Part shown: positions 45,620 to 54,951 of the stretch, piece by piece
Layout: each line of letters opens with the position of its first letter
Numbering within the stretch: position 1 is the stretch's first letter
From: an uncultured Bacteroidales bacterium
GTDB lineage: Bacteria > Bacteroidota > Bacteroidia > Bacteroidales > Bacteroidaceae
NCBI GenBank assembly: GCA_902763865.1
Contig: CACWTR010000008.1
Span: 1-64,000, forward strand
Direction of reading: 5' to 3'
Length of the DNA stretch: 64,000 nucleotides
Position numbers and translations under genes: made by a program
The notes under the pieces: generated by a model
Databases searched by the model: none
What the model saw: only the letters and a program-made list of their open reading frames with translations
What the model was told of the DNA's origin: nothing

Positions 45620-47421
45620 TCCACCAGTATCCTCACACCACCCTTGTCGGCACTGCTGACGCTTTGGGCATAGGCACGGAGGGCCTTGCTGACCTGACGA
45701 TTGCGGCGAAGGGGCTGCTGCGGACGGGCCGCCAGCTCTTCATCGGAGAGGCGGACGTTGATGCTGCGGCTTGGAATGTCAATCACGATGATGTCGCCGT
45801 CCTTCAGCTTGCCGATGTTGCCACCGCTGGCTGCCTCGGGCGAGATGTGGCCGATGCTCAGGCCGCTCGTGCCGCCCGAGAAGCGTCCGTCGGTGATGAG
45901 GGCGCACTGCTTGCCGAGGTGCATACTTTTGATATAAGAGGTCGGGTAGAGCATCTCCTGCATTCCGGGCCCGCCCTTGGGTCCTTCGTGGGTGATAACG
46001 ACGCAGTCGCCCGCCTTCACCCGTCCGCCCAGGATGCCCTCGCAGGCATCTTCCTGACTGTCGAAGACGACGGCTGGTCCCTCGAAGTGCCAAAGGCTGG
46101 GGTCAACGCCTGCGGTCTTCACCACGCATCCGTCCTGTGCTATGTTGCCGAAGAGGACTGCCATGCCACCGTCCTTCGTGTAGGCATGCTCGATGTCGCG
46201 TATGCAACCGTTTGTGCGGTCAGTGTCGAGACTCTCCCAACGAGTGTCCTGCGACCCCATGACATTGGAGAACTTGCCGCCTGGTGCACTGCTGTAGATG
46301 CGTTCCGCTTCGGGGTCGATGGTTTCGCCGGTGATGCTGTACTTGGCAATGTCTTCTCCCAGCGTAGCTCCGTTCACGCGTTTGCAGGTAAGGTCAAGCA
46401 GGCCTCCTTTAGCCAGTTCACCCATTATGCCGAGAATGCCGCCCGCACGGTTCTCTTCCTGGATGCTGTACTTTTGCCAGTTGGGTGCAAGTTTGCAGAG
46501 GAAGGGTACCTTGCGGCTCAGGGTGTCAATGTCCTGCATCTTGAAATCAACTTCGCCTTCTTGAGCCACGGCCAGCAGATGGAGCACGGTGTTGGTCGAG
46601 GCGCCCATAGCTATGTCGAGCGTCATGGCATTGAGGAAGGCCTGTCGAGTGGCGATGCTGCGGGGCAGGACACTCTCGTCGCCGTCCTCATAGTATGCGA
46701 AGGCGTTCTTTACGATGAGGCGGGCAGCATCCTTGAAGAGCTGTATGCGATTCTTGTGTGTAGCCAGGATGCTGCCGTTGCCGGGCAGTGAGAGACCGAT
46801 GGCTTCGGTCAGGGAGTTCATGGAGTTGGCGGTGAACATGCCGGAGCATGCGCCGCATCCGGGGCAGGCCATCTGCTCCACTTGGGCCAGTTCCTCGTCG
46901 CTGACGGTGGGGTCGCCGCCCTTGACCATAGCAGTGATGAGGTCGGCATTCTCGCCGTTCAGCTTGTGTGCTTCCATCGGGCCTCCGCTGACGAAGACGG
47001 CGGGGATGTTCAGGCGCATGGCAGCCATCAGCATGCCAGGCGTCACCTTGTCGCAGTTGGAGATGCAGACCATGGCATCGGCTTTGTGTGCGTTGACCAT
47101 GTATTCCACCGAATCGGCGATGATGTCGCGCGAGGGCAGCGAGTAGAGCATGCCGTCGTGCCCCATAGCGATGCCGTCATCGATGGCAATGGTGTTGAAT
47201 TCTGCGGCATAGCAGCCAAGTGCTTCTATCTCCTGCTTGACGATTTGTCCTATTTCGTGTAGATGTGTGTGTCCGGGGACGAACTGTGTGAAACTGTTCA
47301 CGATGGCAATGATAGGCTTGCCGAATTGTTCTCGCTTCATGCCGTTGGCTACCCATAGCGCCCTTGCGCCTGCCATGCGGCGTCCTTCCGTGCATACGGA
47401 ACTTCTGAGTTGGTGTTTCAT
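45613..47421 (-). CDS. ilvD: Dihydroxyacid dehydratase
   Basis: 602 residues from the ATG at 47421 ([20 protein letters not shown]), the usual size. Third common step of branched-chain amino acid synthesis and source of ketoisovalerate for PanB. It contains the Fe-S cluster ligands in [13 protein letters not shown] and [17 protein letters not shown] and the C-terminal [17 protein letters not shown] signature. It is not with ilvB-ilvN-ilvC, 6-12 kb away, but follows a GxGYxYP-family gene by 35 bp. No -7 box is visible in that gap, so it is likely transcribed with that gene. Confidence 0.97.
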   Translation of the reverse strand: MKHQLRSSVCTEGRRMAGARALWVANGMKREQFGKPIIAIVNSFTQFVPGHTHLHEIGQIVKQEIEALGCYAAEFNTIAIDDGIAMGHDGMLYSLPSRDIIADSVEYMVNAHKADAMVCISNCDKVTPGMLMAAMRLNIPAVFVSGGPMEAHKLNGENADLITAMVKGGDPTVSDEELAQVEQMACPGCGACSGMFTANSMNSLTEAIGLSLPGNGSILATHKNRIQLFKDAARLIVKNAFAYYEDGDESVLPRSIATRQAFLNAMTLDIAMGASTNTVLHLLAVAQEGEVDFKMQDIDTLSRKVPFLCKLAPNWQKYSIQEENRAGGILGIMGELAKGGLLDLTCKRVNGATLGEDIAKYSITGETIDPEAERIYSSAPGGKFSNVMGSQDTRWESLDTDRTNGCIRDIEHAYTKDGGMAVLFGNIAQDGCVVKTAGVDPSLWHFEGPAVVFDSQEDACEGILGGRVKAGDCVVITHEGPKGGPGMQEMLYPTSYIKSMHLGKQCALITDGRFSGGTSGLSIGHISPEAASGGNIGKLKDGDIIVIDIPSRSINVRLSDEELAARPQQPLRRNRQVSKALRAYAQSVSSADKGGVRILVED

Positions 47422-47456
47422 AAATATATATAATGTTATTGATTGCTCTGACAGGT

Positions 47457-49697
47457 TCAATGTGCACCATAGACTTCGATGTCGCCGATGCGGACGTAGC
47501 CGTCCTCGCCGCCGTTGGTGACGTTGACCCGTACGTAGCGGGCCTCGACGGGCGAGATGGAGGCGTCGGTCACGGGGGCGATGTTGTCGGTGTGAGTGCC
47601 AACCGTGGTCCATGTTTCACCATCCAGGCTGGTCTCGACGGTGAAGTCGCGGCTGTTGAGTTCAGGCTCCAGTCCTGCAGCTTCGGCATGCCGCACGACA
47701 TACCGGCTGATTTCGTAGGGTTCCTTGAAGTCCAGTTGCACCCATCCGGTGCCGTCGGTCGTCTTGGATATCCAGATGTAGCCTTCCGACGGAGAGCCGT
47801 CGGCAGCGAAGCGGACACTTGTCCTGGCTGAGGACGAGGTGATAGCCATGTCTTGCAGCATGGTGATGTTGAAAGGCAGGTGATGTGCCTCGTTGTAGTA
47901 GCTGAACCAATGGTCGGCACGGACGATGCTGACGTTGCCCGGCGAGAGGGCATTGAGTTTTGTCCTCAATTCGATGAGCTTGTCGGGCCCCACATCCCAG
48001 ACCGTTGCCTGACCTGTGACGAACATGGGCTCAGTGCCAGTGAAGTCCTTGATGTCGCGGTTGAAGAAGTCTGTGATGACTCCTGTCCCGTTGGCATAGC
48101 AGGGGTACTGCGGCACGATGGGCAGCCAGTTGGACTGCACTTTGGCAGTCAGCCGTCCTGCCTGTCGTTCCCAGTCGTTGATGGTGAGGCCGTAAAGGTA
48201 GGAACAGTTGTCGGCATAGGCTTTGCGCTGTACGGTGCTGATGTCGTCCCATATAGTGATGACGCGAAGCCCCGCCTTCTCGATGTAGCGTTGCGTGAGC
48301 TGCGTGTAGGGAGTAATCAGCCTGCTGTTGTTGGCGCTGGCATAGTAGCGTGCGTTGTGTGCATCGTAGGGCATGGCGTAGCCCATTCCTGAGGGGCCGC
48401 TGACGAAGCAGTCGTTAGTCGTTGCCTTGCGGTAGTAATAGTTAAGCATCATGGGGGCGATGTCGGCCAGGGCAGGGCTGATGGTCCAGTTCATTGGCAT
48501 CTTGCCGCGTCCGCTCTGCTCGAATATCTTGGCCATAGCGTGCTGACAGTATTGGATGTTGTCGCCGTCGCTGATATAGACGGCGGCATAGACCTTGTTC
48601 TCCAACTTGGGACGCTTGGGGACGGGAGCTATCCTGACGGGACCGCGGACTGCCGAATAGACGGTGGTGTTCTCGAAGAAGTCAGCGGGCACGGTGGAGA
48701 GTCCGTACTTCGTGGCTTCCCCCACGCCGGAACGCTCCTCGGGGTACCATCCCAGGACGAAGTCCCGTCCGGGTGTCATGTCCTTGAGCATCTTGTCGAG
48801 TACGACCCTTTCGCTTGACGTGCGTGGGTCGAGCCAGACACAAGCCGAGCCGCAGGCCGCACCGATGTCGTGCACATAGGGAATTGTGGGGCTCAGGCTG
48901 ATGAGAAGCCGGTGGTTGCAGCGGCTCCAGTAGTTGTTGTAGAGGTAGGTGTAGATGGCCGTGGCGTTGGTCATTGTCAGGGCCGTGAGGTCTTCCTTGA
49001 CGGGGAAGTCCATGCCGGCGGCCACGAGCTTGGCCCTCACCTCTTCCGTCACGGGCAGGAGGCGGTCCAGTCCGGCGATGGTGACGGCCAGGTTGGAGTA
49101 GTGGTTGCTGCGCTCGTTGCTGTAAAGCACCAGTCCGTTGATTTCTTCACGGAAGAGCTTCACCAGGTTGTAGGGAGCCGACGTGGGGATGGTCGTGGTG
49201 CGGAGGTTGTGGGCCGTGGGCCATGTGGCTTGTGGTTCCTCGTTGTGGTTATAGAGGAGGATGCGGGGTTGCGAGCGGTTGACGATGCCTTGCAGCGTGC
49301 AGAACATGACGCGTTCCTCGCTGCTGAGTTTAGCGGCGCTCATGTCTAAGGTTCGGACCGGTGCTGCCGGGGGCAGGAAGTGGGGCAGCAGACGGTCGTC
49401 GGTCCAGCAGAGGTCGTCGGCTTCGAGGATGCGGAGGCCGGAGCTGTTGAAGTTGAACAGCGTGTCGGCAAACGTCATCTCCTCTACGTCGTTCACGTCG
49501 GTACGGATGTCGGCACCGTTGGTCAGCTTCATGACCATTGTGGTGTCCCGTGCCTCGAGGAATTTGATCAGGGTCAGGTCGGCCAGCCGCGTCCGTGCGC
49601 TTGTCCCGTCCGTCTTTGTTACGTCTATGACTTGTTCTTGCGCCTTGCCTGTCATGGCTGCAAGCAGTAGGGCCGTTGCTAAAACAATCTTCTTCAT
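47457..49697 (-). CDS. Secreted GxGYxYP-family protein with discoidin domain
   Basis: 746 residues. Signal peptide [20 protein letters not shown]. Residues about 90-590 match the GxGYxYP family of putative glycoside hydrolases: [66 protein letters not shown] and the name motif in [12 protein letters not shown] (Met in the Y position). The C-terminal 140 residues are an F5/8C discoidin domain ([32 protein letters not shown]) ending [11 protein letters not shown] short N-terminal region with [10 protein letters not shown] is common in Bacteroidales secreted proteins. The family's activity is not known. It begins a likely transcription unit that continues into ilvD. Confidence 0.82.
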   Translation of the reverse strand: MKKIVLATALLLAAMTGKAQEQVIDVTKTDGTSARTRLADLTLIKFLEARDTTMVMKLTNGADIRTDVNDVEEMTFADTLFNFNSSGLRILEADDLCWTDDRLLPHFLPPAAPVRTLDMSAAKLSSEERVMFCTLQGIVNRSQPRILLYNHNEEPQATWPTAHNLRTTTIPTSAPYNLVKLFREEINGLVLYSNERSNHYSNLAVTIAGLDRLLPVTEEVRAKLVAAGMDFPVKEDLTALTMTNATAIYTYLYNNYWSRCNHRLLISLSPTIPYVHDIGAACGSACVWLDPRTSSERVVLDKMLKDMTPGRDFVLGWYPEERSGVGEATKYGLSTVPADFFENTTVYSAVRGPVRIAPVPKRPKLENKVYAAVYISDGDNIQYCQHAMAKIFEQSGRGKMPMNWTISPALADIAPMMLNYYYRKATTNDCFVSGPSGMGYAMPYDAHNARYYASANNSRLITPYTQLTQRYIEKAGLRVITIWDDISTVQRKAYADNCSYLYGLTINDWERQAGRLTAKVQSNWLPIVPQYPCYANGTGVITDFFNRDIKDFTGTEPMFVTGQATVWDVGPDKLIELRTKLNALSPGNVSIVRADHWFSYYNEAHHLPFNITMLQDMAITSSSARTSVRFAADGSPSEGYIWISKTTDGTGWVQLDFKEPYEISRYVVRHAEAAGLEPELNSRDFTVETSLDGETWTTVGTHTDNIAPVTDASISPVEARYVRVNVTNGGEDGYVRIGDIEVYGAH

Positions 49698-49741
49698 TAC
49701 CTTGTTATCTATGTTACGAAAGCTTATCTGAATCAGCTCTG

Positions 49742-49749
49742 CAAAGTTA
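49742..49749 (-). promoter_or_regulatory. -7 box TAACTTTG for the GxGYxYP gene
   Basis: CAAAGTTA on the plus strand, 45 bp before the start at 49697. Confidence 0.55.
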
Positions 49750-49793
49750 CGACAAAAAACCGAGAACTTTGCCTTTCGCGTGTTATTTTTCTT

Positions 49794-52700
49794 TTATTGT
49801 TTGTTGAGCCGCAGCAGGGCCTCCATATAGTAATAGTCGGCATAGATGATGCTGGCATCAACTTCGGAACCGGCTGGATGGTGCCCTGTGGAGTGGAGCA
49901 GGAGGGAGACGTTCCTGTCGCGGCTCTGGTAGCGGTTCGTGCTCAGACAGCGGAGAGTGGCGACGGCGGCCTCGTGATAGCGGTCGGCATCCTCCTTGGC
50001 ATACTGGCAGAGCTCGAGAAGTGCGGAGGCGACGATGCAGGCGACGGAGGCATCTTTTTCTTGTTGGCCGGCGGGGGCATCCATGTCCCAGACGGGTACC
50101 ATGTCGTCGCTGGTCTCATGGAGCCGACTGAGATAGACGTCGGCAGCGCGTCGGGCCTGGCGGAGGAAGCGTGGGTCGTGTGTGTATCGGTAAACCATTG
50201 TGTAGCCATAGACTGCCCAAGCCTGGCCGCGGCTCCACGTGGAGGCGTCGCTGTAGCCCTGGTGGGTGACACCGCGGAGGAAGCGGCCTGTGAGTGTGTC
50301 ATAGACAGCCACATGATAGCACGAGCCGTCGGGACGGAAATGGTGTTGCATGGTTGTCTCTGCATGGCGGACGGCTATGTTGAAGAGCCTGCTGTTGCCG
50401 GGCTTGCTGTTCCGCTCGTGGTCGGCCCAGAAGAGAAGTTCGAGGTTCATCATGTTGTCGATGATGGTGTTGTGGCCTCCGTATCGCTTCACGCTGTGGG
50501 GCCAGCTGAGCATGGTCCCGACTTTGTCGTTGAAGAGGGTGGCGAGGGACTCGGCAGCCCGCAGTGCCGCCTCACGATAGCGCGGGTCACGGGTCTGCTC
50601 ATAGCCTTTTATCAGGGCTCCTGTGGCAATGAATCCGAGGTCGTGGTCGGCGACGGAGCGGTCAGCAGCCTTTATGACGGCTTCGGTGTAGCCCTGTGCC
50701 GCCTTCATGACGGCTTCGCTTCGCGTGTAGTCGTAGTCCATCCAAAGGATGCCGGGCCAGAAACCTATGCACCACTCTTCGAGCTTGGTTGGCCGCAGGT
50801 TCCATCTGTACTCTCCGGCGAGGATGTTGCGGGGCATTTGCGAGAAGTCGTAGGGCCGCAGTGTCTCGAGTGCCTTATCGACCTGTCCGGCACAGTAGGA
50901 GAGCTGCTGTCCGGCATAGAACTGCCCGATGTTGCGGCTGAAGACGATGCCGCCGGCATGGTTGCCCACGAACATGGGGACGTAGTCGGATGTGGCATAC
51001 CAGCGAGGTTTGCCAGGCATGTCGTCGGAGACGGTCTGCCCGTTGATTTTGAGTCCTTCGAAGGTGATGCCCTGCACCCGTCGCTGGCTGTCGTAGCCAT
51101 TGATGATGGAGAGCGAGGGAAGGGTGCCGGTATAGCGCACGTTCCGGAAGGTGACGTCTTCCACTCCGCGGCCCGGTGCGGTGCAGTACTTTTGGTTGTA
51201 GCCGACCTTGACCTGACAGATGGCGCCGTCCTCGATTTCTTCGATGCGTATGTTGTCGAACAGCACGTCGCGCACCAGGTTGCCGTCGCCGCAGTTGATG
51301 GCAAGGCATCCTTGGTAATCTACCTGCGGCTCGGCCTGCCCCAGGATGTCGATGTTGCGATAGACGAGATGCTCGATGGTGTCGCCCACTTCGGGATTGC
51401 CGTGAATGCCAATGAAGATGGGGTGGGCCACGTCGGGCCAGAGCGTGGAGTTGGTCATCAGCACGTTGCGGGTGTTGCCGCTGAAGCCTTTGCGTGTGGC
51501 GTAGGCTGTGGTGCAGTCATCGGAGTTGCGGCAGAAGACGCGGTCATAGGTGACGTTCTCGGAGGCAAAGACGTTGAGCCCGTCGCCCCAACCGGGATGC
51601 GATATGCTGCGCACGTCGTGGAGCCGGACACCGTTGCTGCCTCCGACGGGACATGTGTTCACGATGAGTCCGTCAACGAGGATGTTGCGGGAACGATAGA
51701 CGTGGCATCCCTCGTAGCCTCGTGGAGGTCGGGCCACGCCGCGTCCCAGGATGCTGACATCCTCGGCATCGTCGATGGCAAACGTTCCGGTGAAGTAGCT
51801 GCCGGGGGCCAGATAGAGGGTGCTTCGGGACGGGACGCGGATGGTGTCCTGCTCGTAGAGTCCCGGCGCATAGTACAGGAACTTGCGGCCTTGCTGACCG
51901 GCCTGCGCCTCGGCCTCCTGACGGGAGACGGGCGGCTTGGAGGTGAAGACGAGCAGATTGTCGGTCGTGCTGCCGTCCAGCTCTACGCTCACGTTCTCCG
52001 GCTGGAACAGCAGGAACTGGAGCACGGAGTCGTTCTGCACGTTGGCTATCGTGCCGCGATAGTCGGGACGGATGCGAGCCGTGCGGAACTTTTTATTCTT
52101 TGAAACGACACGCACGAAGGCATCGCCCGTGAAGTCGAAGAAGCAGTAGGAAATCTCGCTCACCTTGTGTTTCCTGCCGCCGACTGAGGCGTTGACCTTA
52201 GCCATGTACGTGTCAATCTTTGTCCATTCTTTTCCGCCTCGCGGCTGGACATACACCTCGTAGTCGTGCTTCAGCGGTGCACCTTCTGGGGCCGGGTATG
52301 CATACACCTGGTGCAGGCTGCCTTCTTTCCCGCTGTTGGCAAGCGAATCGGCTACGTCGGGAACCAGGAAGGTCCTCGACTCGATGCCTTGACTGACCTC
52401 GCCCCGCCTGACAGCCTTGTCGCGCAAGGCAAGCACTTTCTTCGTGTAAGGCATTTTCAGCCGTTTCACCTTGACATAGTGGTCGTAGGGCTTCTGGTAG
52501 ATATCCCACAGCCGTCCCCTGCCCATTGCTCCCGGCTCGGTCCAGTTGCAGTAGAGGCCCGTGAGGTCTTGCCATGTGGTGAAGGGGACATCGTGGCCGA
52601 GGTTGTAACGTGCCGCATATTCGTAGGCGAGCATGAGTCGGTTGTCGAGGGCTCCCCAGAGGTCGTCGCCCTGGCTCCAAGCCATCTCGCAGATGTCAGC

Positions 52701-53291
52701 CATCGCTTCCAGTCCCAGCTGGACATGGCCCTGGTCGCGTCCCGTCTCCTGGCACTGTCCCGTCGGGCTGACGTAGTGGGGCAGCGAGCCGTTGTCGTAG
52801 GCATGGAGATAGTAGTCCACGGCCTGACGGTAGAGAAGGGTGTCCTGCATGGCAAGGGCAGCGGCCATGCGGAAACGGTTGACGATGGCTCCCCAGTTGC
52901 CGTTGGCGTAGGGGCTGTTGCGCTCGAACTGCTCCACGGTTGGGATGAAAGCCTGTCGCAGCATCTTGTCCCAGGCCGGAGTCCTGCGGTCCTGTTCCAG
53001 CATCATTGCCCTGCAGAGCCAGTATCCCTGAATGAGGCAGAGCGGCGCATCATGTCCGTCCAGGCGTTGCAGCCTGGTGGCATAGGCGTCGATGATGGCT
53101 GCAGCTTCCTGGTGGCGACTCTCCTGTGCCAGTTGCCAGGCCATTTTCATGTCGCGTTCCGAACCGCTTTTCGAGCTGCGGAATTGGCCGTCGCGTGCCA
53201 TGACCTCGTAGGGGCCGGCCATCTTGTACTCTTGTGCCTGCAACGTAAGCGAGGCGAAGAACAGCAGAAAGAATAACAATGTGCAATGCAT
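49794..53291 (-). CDS. Trifunctional-looking polysaccharide-degrading protein: alginate-lyase-like, beta-helix and GH88
   Basis: 1165 residues from the ATG at 53291, which gives a signal peptide (MHCTLLFFLLFFASLTLQAQ). Upstream in-frame codons run antisense to nothing but through ccsA, so they are rejected. Part 1 (about 45-300): an alginate-lyase/PL38-type helical barrel with NGNWGAIVNRF and the conserved QETGRDQGHVQLG (Arg185, His189). Part 2 (about 475-790): a right-handed beta-helix like GH28/GH49, with GWGDGLNVFASENVTYDRVF and NSDDC (Asp570, Asp591, Asp592) and GIHG (628-631). Part 3 (about 800-1165): a GH88 unsaturated glucuronyl hydrolase, with GFWPGILWMDYDYT, DHDLGF (Asp884), IIDNMMNLELL (Asp945) and TWSRGQAWAVYGYT. 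All three keep candidate catalytic residues. Predicted to depolymerise a uronic-acid polysaccharide and remove the unsaturated end; exact substrate unknown. No T9SS tail. Confidence 0.85.
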   Translation of the reverse strand: MHCTLLFFLLFFASLTLQAQEYKMAGPYEVMARDGQFRSSKSGSERDMKMAWQLAQESRHQEAAAIIDAYATRLQRLDGHDAPLCLIQGYWLCRAMMLEQDRRTPAWDKMLRQAFIPTVEQFERNSPYANGNWGAIVNRFRMAAALAMQDTLLYRQAVDYYLHAYDNGSLPHYVSPTGQCQETGRDQGHVQLGLEAMADICEMAWSQGDDLWGALDNRLMLAYEYAARYNLGHDVPFTTWQDLTGLYCNWTEPGAMGRGRLWDIYQKPYDHYVKVKRLKMPYTKKVLALRDKAVRRGEVSQGIESRTFLVPDVADSLANSGKEGSLHQVYAYPAPEGAPLKHDYEVYVQPRGGKEWTKIDTYMAKVNASVGGRKHKVSEISYCFFDFTGDAFVRVVSKNKKFRTARIRPDYRGTIANVQNDSVLQFLLFQPENVSVELDGSTTDNLLVFTSKPPVSRQEAEAQAGQQGRKFLYYAPGLYEQDTIRVPSRSTLYLAPGSYFTGTFAIDDAEDVSILGRGVARPPRGYEGCHVYRSRNILVDGLIVNTCPVGGSNGVRLHDVRSISHPGWGDGLNVFASENVTYDRVFCRNSDDCTTAYATRKGFSGNTRNVLMTNSTLWPDVAHPIFIGIHGNPEVGDTIEHLVYRNIDILGQAEPQVDYQGCLAINCGDGNLVRDVLFDNIRIEEIEDGAICQVKVGYNQKYCTAPGRGVEDVTFRNVRYTGTLPSLSIINGYDSQRRVQGITFEGLKINGQTVSDDMPGKPRWYATSDYVPMFVGNHAGGIVFSRNIGQFYAGQQLSYCAGQVDKALETLRPYDFSQMPRNILAGEYRWNLRPTKLEEWCIGFWPGILWMDYDYTRSEAVMKAAQGYTEAVIKAADRSVADHDLGFIATGALIKGYEQTRDPRYREAALRAAESLATLFNDKVGTMLSWPHSVKRYGGHNTIIDNMMNLELLFWADHERNSKPGNSRLFNIAVRHAETTMQHHFRPDGSCYHVAVYDTLTGRFLRGVTHQGYSDASTWSRGQAWAVYGYTMVYRYTHDPRFLRQARRAADVYLSRLHETSDDMVPVWDMDAPAGQQEKDASVACIVASALLELCQYAKEDADRYHEAAVATLRCLSTNRYQSRDRNVSLLLHSTGHHPAGSEVDASIIYADYYYMEALLRLNKQ

Positions 53292-53350
53292 TTTGTCTTG
53301 GCGTTTTTTTTGTTGAAAGCGGGTTCCGAATCTAAACACGTCGCGTCGTC

Positions 53351-53389
53351 TTCGTTGCTTCATGGCGATGAAGCAATCAACTCGTCGTG
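53351..53389 (+). repeat. Hairpin array, family A copy 3 (single 22-bp palindrome)
   Basis: A single module at 53355-53376 with arm TTGCTTCAT and a centre GGCG in place of CGCG. Left flank TTCG, right flank CAATCAACTCGTCGTG, matching the other copies. The last base directly adjoins the ccsA stop codon. Confidence 0.85.
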
Positions 53390-54190
53390 TCATGACCCGT
53401 ATGTATGAACGCTGGTGCCTTGTGCCGAGGGAAGGTAGTTGATGCCCCACCAGCACATCTGCAGCAGGACGAATGCAATAATGAGCATCCACAGGGCCGG
53501 ACGGATGCCGGGGTGGGGCAGGTGGCGGTAGTGGAGGTACGTCAGGTAGGCCAGCCAGGTGATAGCGGCCCAGGTCTCCTTCGGGTCCCATGTCCAGTAG
53601 TGTCCCCAGGCTTCCTTGGCCCAAAGCGCACCAAAGAGCATGCCGACAGTCAGGAAGGCAAGTCCCACGCGAACCAGGTTGTCGAGGGTGGAGAGCGTTG
53701 CCTCGGTCTCTGCTGCCACCGGTTGCGGACGGCTCTCCCGCCAGAGCGTGTAGGCGGAGATGAGGGTGGCTACTCCGAGCACGGCATAGGCAAACATATA
53801 GACAATGACGTGCGGAGCGAACCAGGGACTTTGCAGGGCCGGCATCAGCTCCTTGGTGTGAATCTCGGGCTTGAACAGGTTCACGCAGACAAAGACCAGC
53901 GAGAGCATCGTGGAGTACGAGAGAATCCAACGGTATTGCCACCGCGAATAGACGATGAGGCCGGTAAAAGGCAGAAGGGCGGAATACCAGAGTCGTGTCT
54001 CGCCCATCGTGCGTAGGGGAGGCCGCTCGAGCGATACCCACATCAGGACAATGTAGCCAAAGAAGACCGTGAGGCCAAGAACTGTCGAAAGCGTGGCGAG
54101 CCGCCTCTTGCCCATCCATGCTGCTGCGGCTCCGAAGGCCCAAAGCAGCAGGGCCACCACCGCAAACCAGATGAAGTGTTCCCAAATCAT
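53390..54190 (-). CDS. ccsA: Cytochrome c biogenesis protein CcsA
   Basis: 266 residues, a multi-pass membrane protein. The start at 54190 overlaps the ruvA stop by 4 bp (ATGA), which argues for coupling and fixes the start. It carries the tryptophan-rich heme-handling motif [20 protein letters not shown] and conserved histidines ([16 protein letters not shown]). CcsA with CcsB/ResB passes heme to apocytochrome c on the periplasmic side. No ResB gene is visible next to it in this window, so its partner must be encoded elsewhere. Confidence 0.92.
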   Translation of the reverse strand: MIWEHFIWFAVVALLLWAFGAAAAWMGKRRLATLSTVLGLTVFFGYIVLMWVSLERPPLRTMGETRLWYSALLPFTGLIVYSRWQYRWILSYSTMLSLVFVCVNLFKPEIHTKELMPALQSPWFAPHVIVYMFAYAVLGVATLISAYTLWRESRPQPVAAETEATLSTLDNLVRVGLAFLTVGMLFGALWAKEAWGHYWTWDPKETWAAITWLAYLTYLHYRHLPHPGIRPALWMLIIAFVLLQMCWWGINYLPSAQGTSVHTYGS

Positions 54191-54786
54191 AACATCTTCA
54201 GCGCTAATTTGATGACACGCTCCACCGGAGCCTCGGGCTCGTCGGTGAGGATATGTTGGACAGCCTTGTGAGCGGGAGCCGGACTGAAGCCAAGCATGGT
54301 GAGGGCTGCCACCGCCTCGTCCATCACCTCCTTGTTGATGGGGGCTGTCTGCCCCGTGCTCCTTGCCTCTTGCCCCTCGATGCCAAGCGAACCTATCTTG
54401 TCCCGAAGATCTACGATGATGCGCTGGGCAGCCTTCGGGCCGATGCCCTTCACGGCCTTCAGCATCTTGTCGTTGCCTTCGCTGATGACGTTTGCCAGCT
54501 CGGGCACCGTCATCGACGAGAGAATCATGCGGCTCGTGCCGGCACCGATGCCGCTCACGCTGGTCAGCAGCAGGAAAAGCTCGCGCTCGGCACGCGTGCT
54601 GAAGCCCCATAGCTGGTAGGCATCCTCGCGAATCGACTCGGCAATCCACAGCTTGACCTCCTGCTTGCCCTGTATGGCCGAGAAGGTGCCCAGCGAAATG
54701 TTCACGCCGTACCCCACTCCGTGACACTCCACGACAGCCAGGGCGGGCGTCAGGTCGGCCAGGGTTCCTTTCAGGTATTCAATCAT
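54187..54786 (-). CDS. ruvA: Holliday junction branch-migration protein RuvA
   Basis: 199 residues. Binds four-way DNA junctions as a tetramer and recruits RuvB. N-terminal OB fold ([29 protein letters not shown]), central tandem helix-hairpin-helix ([17 protein letters not shown] and [20 protein letters not shown]) and a small C-terminal domain ([20 protein letters not shown]). A -7 box lies 38 bp upstream. It is divergent from sprA. Confidence 0.97.
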   Translation of the reverse strand: MIEYLKGTLADLTPALAVVECHGVGYGVNISLGTFSAIQGKQEVKLWIAESIREDAYQLWGFSTRAERELFLLLTSVSGIGAGTSRMILSSMTVPELANVISEGNDKMLKAVKGIGPKAAQRIIVDLRDKIGSLGIEGQEARSTGQTAPINKEVMDEAVAALTMLGFSPAPAHKAVQHILTDEPEAPVERVIKLALKML

Positions 54787-54823
54787 GATGAATGAAGAAT
54801 TTAGAGTTTAGATATTTCCGATG

Positions 54824-54831
54824 CAAAGTTA
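54824..54831 (-). promoter_or_regulatory. -7 box TAACTTTG for ruvA
   Basis: CAAAGTTA on the plus strand, 38 bp upstream of the ruvA start. A CAAA (minus-strand TTTG) at 54855 is 23 bp away, slightly far for -33. Confidence 0.55.
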
Positions 54832-54951
54832 CAAAATAAATGAAGAAATAAGGGCAAAGAACAATGTTTTCTGCTGTAAAAACACTAAAAACATGCACAA
54901 ATGCAGCCTCCGACACAATAAAAGGCGCTAAGCCTACGTTAATAATAAGAC

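Noticed and set aside
47422..47613. In-frame upstream extension of ilvD
   Set aside because: Overlaps the end of the GxGYxYP gene and adds 64 Arg/His-rich residues not found in IlvD; the ATG at 47421 gives the family N-terminus.
49797..52103. Open frame of 768 codons antisense to the three-domain enzyme
   Set aside because: Sense strand shows intact catalytic motifs; the antisense product is without any known motif.
53292..54185. In-frame upstream extension of the three-domain enzyme
   Set aside because: It would run through ccsA in another frame and lacks a signal peptide; the ATG at 53291 gives a clean one.
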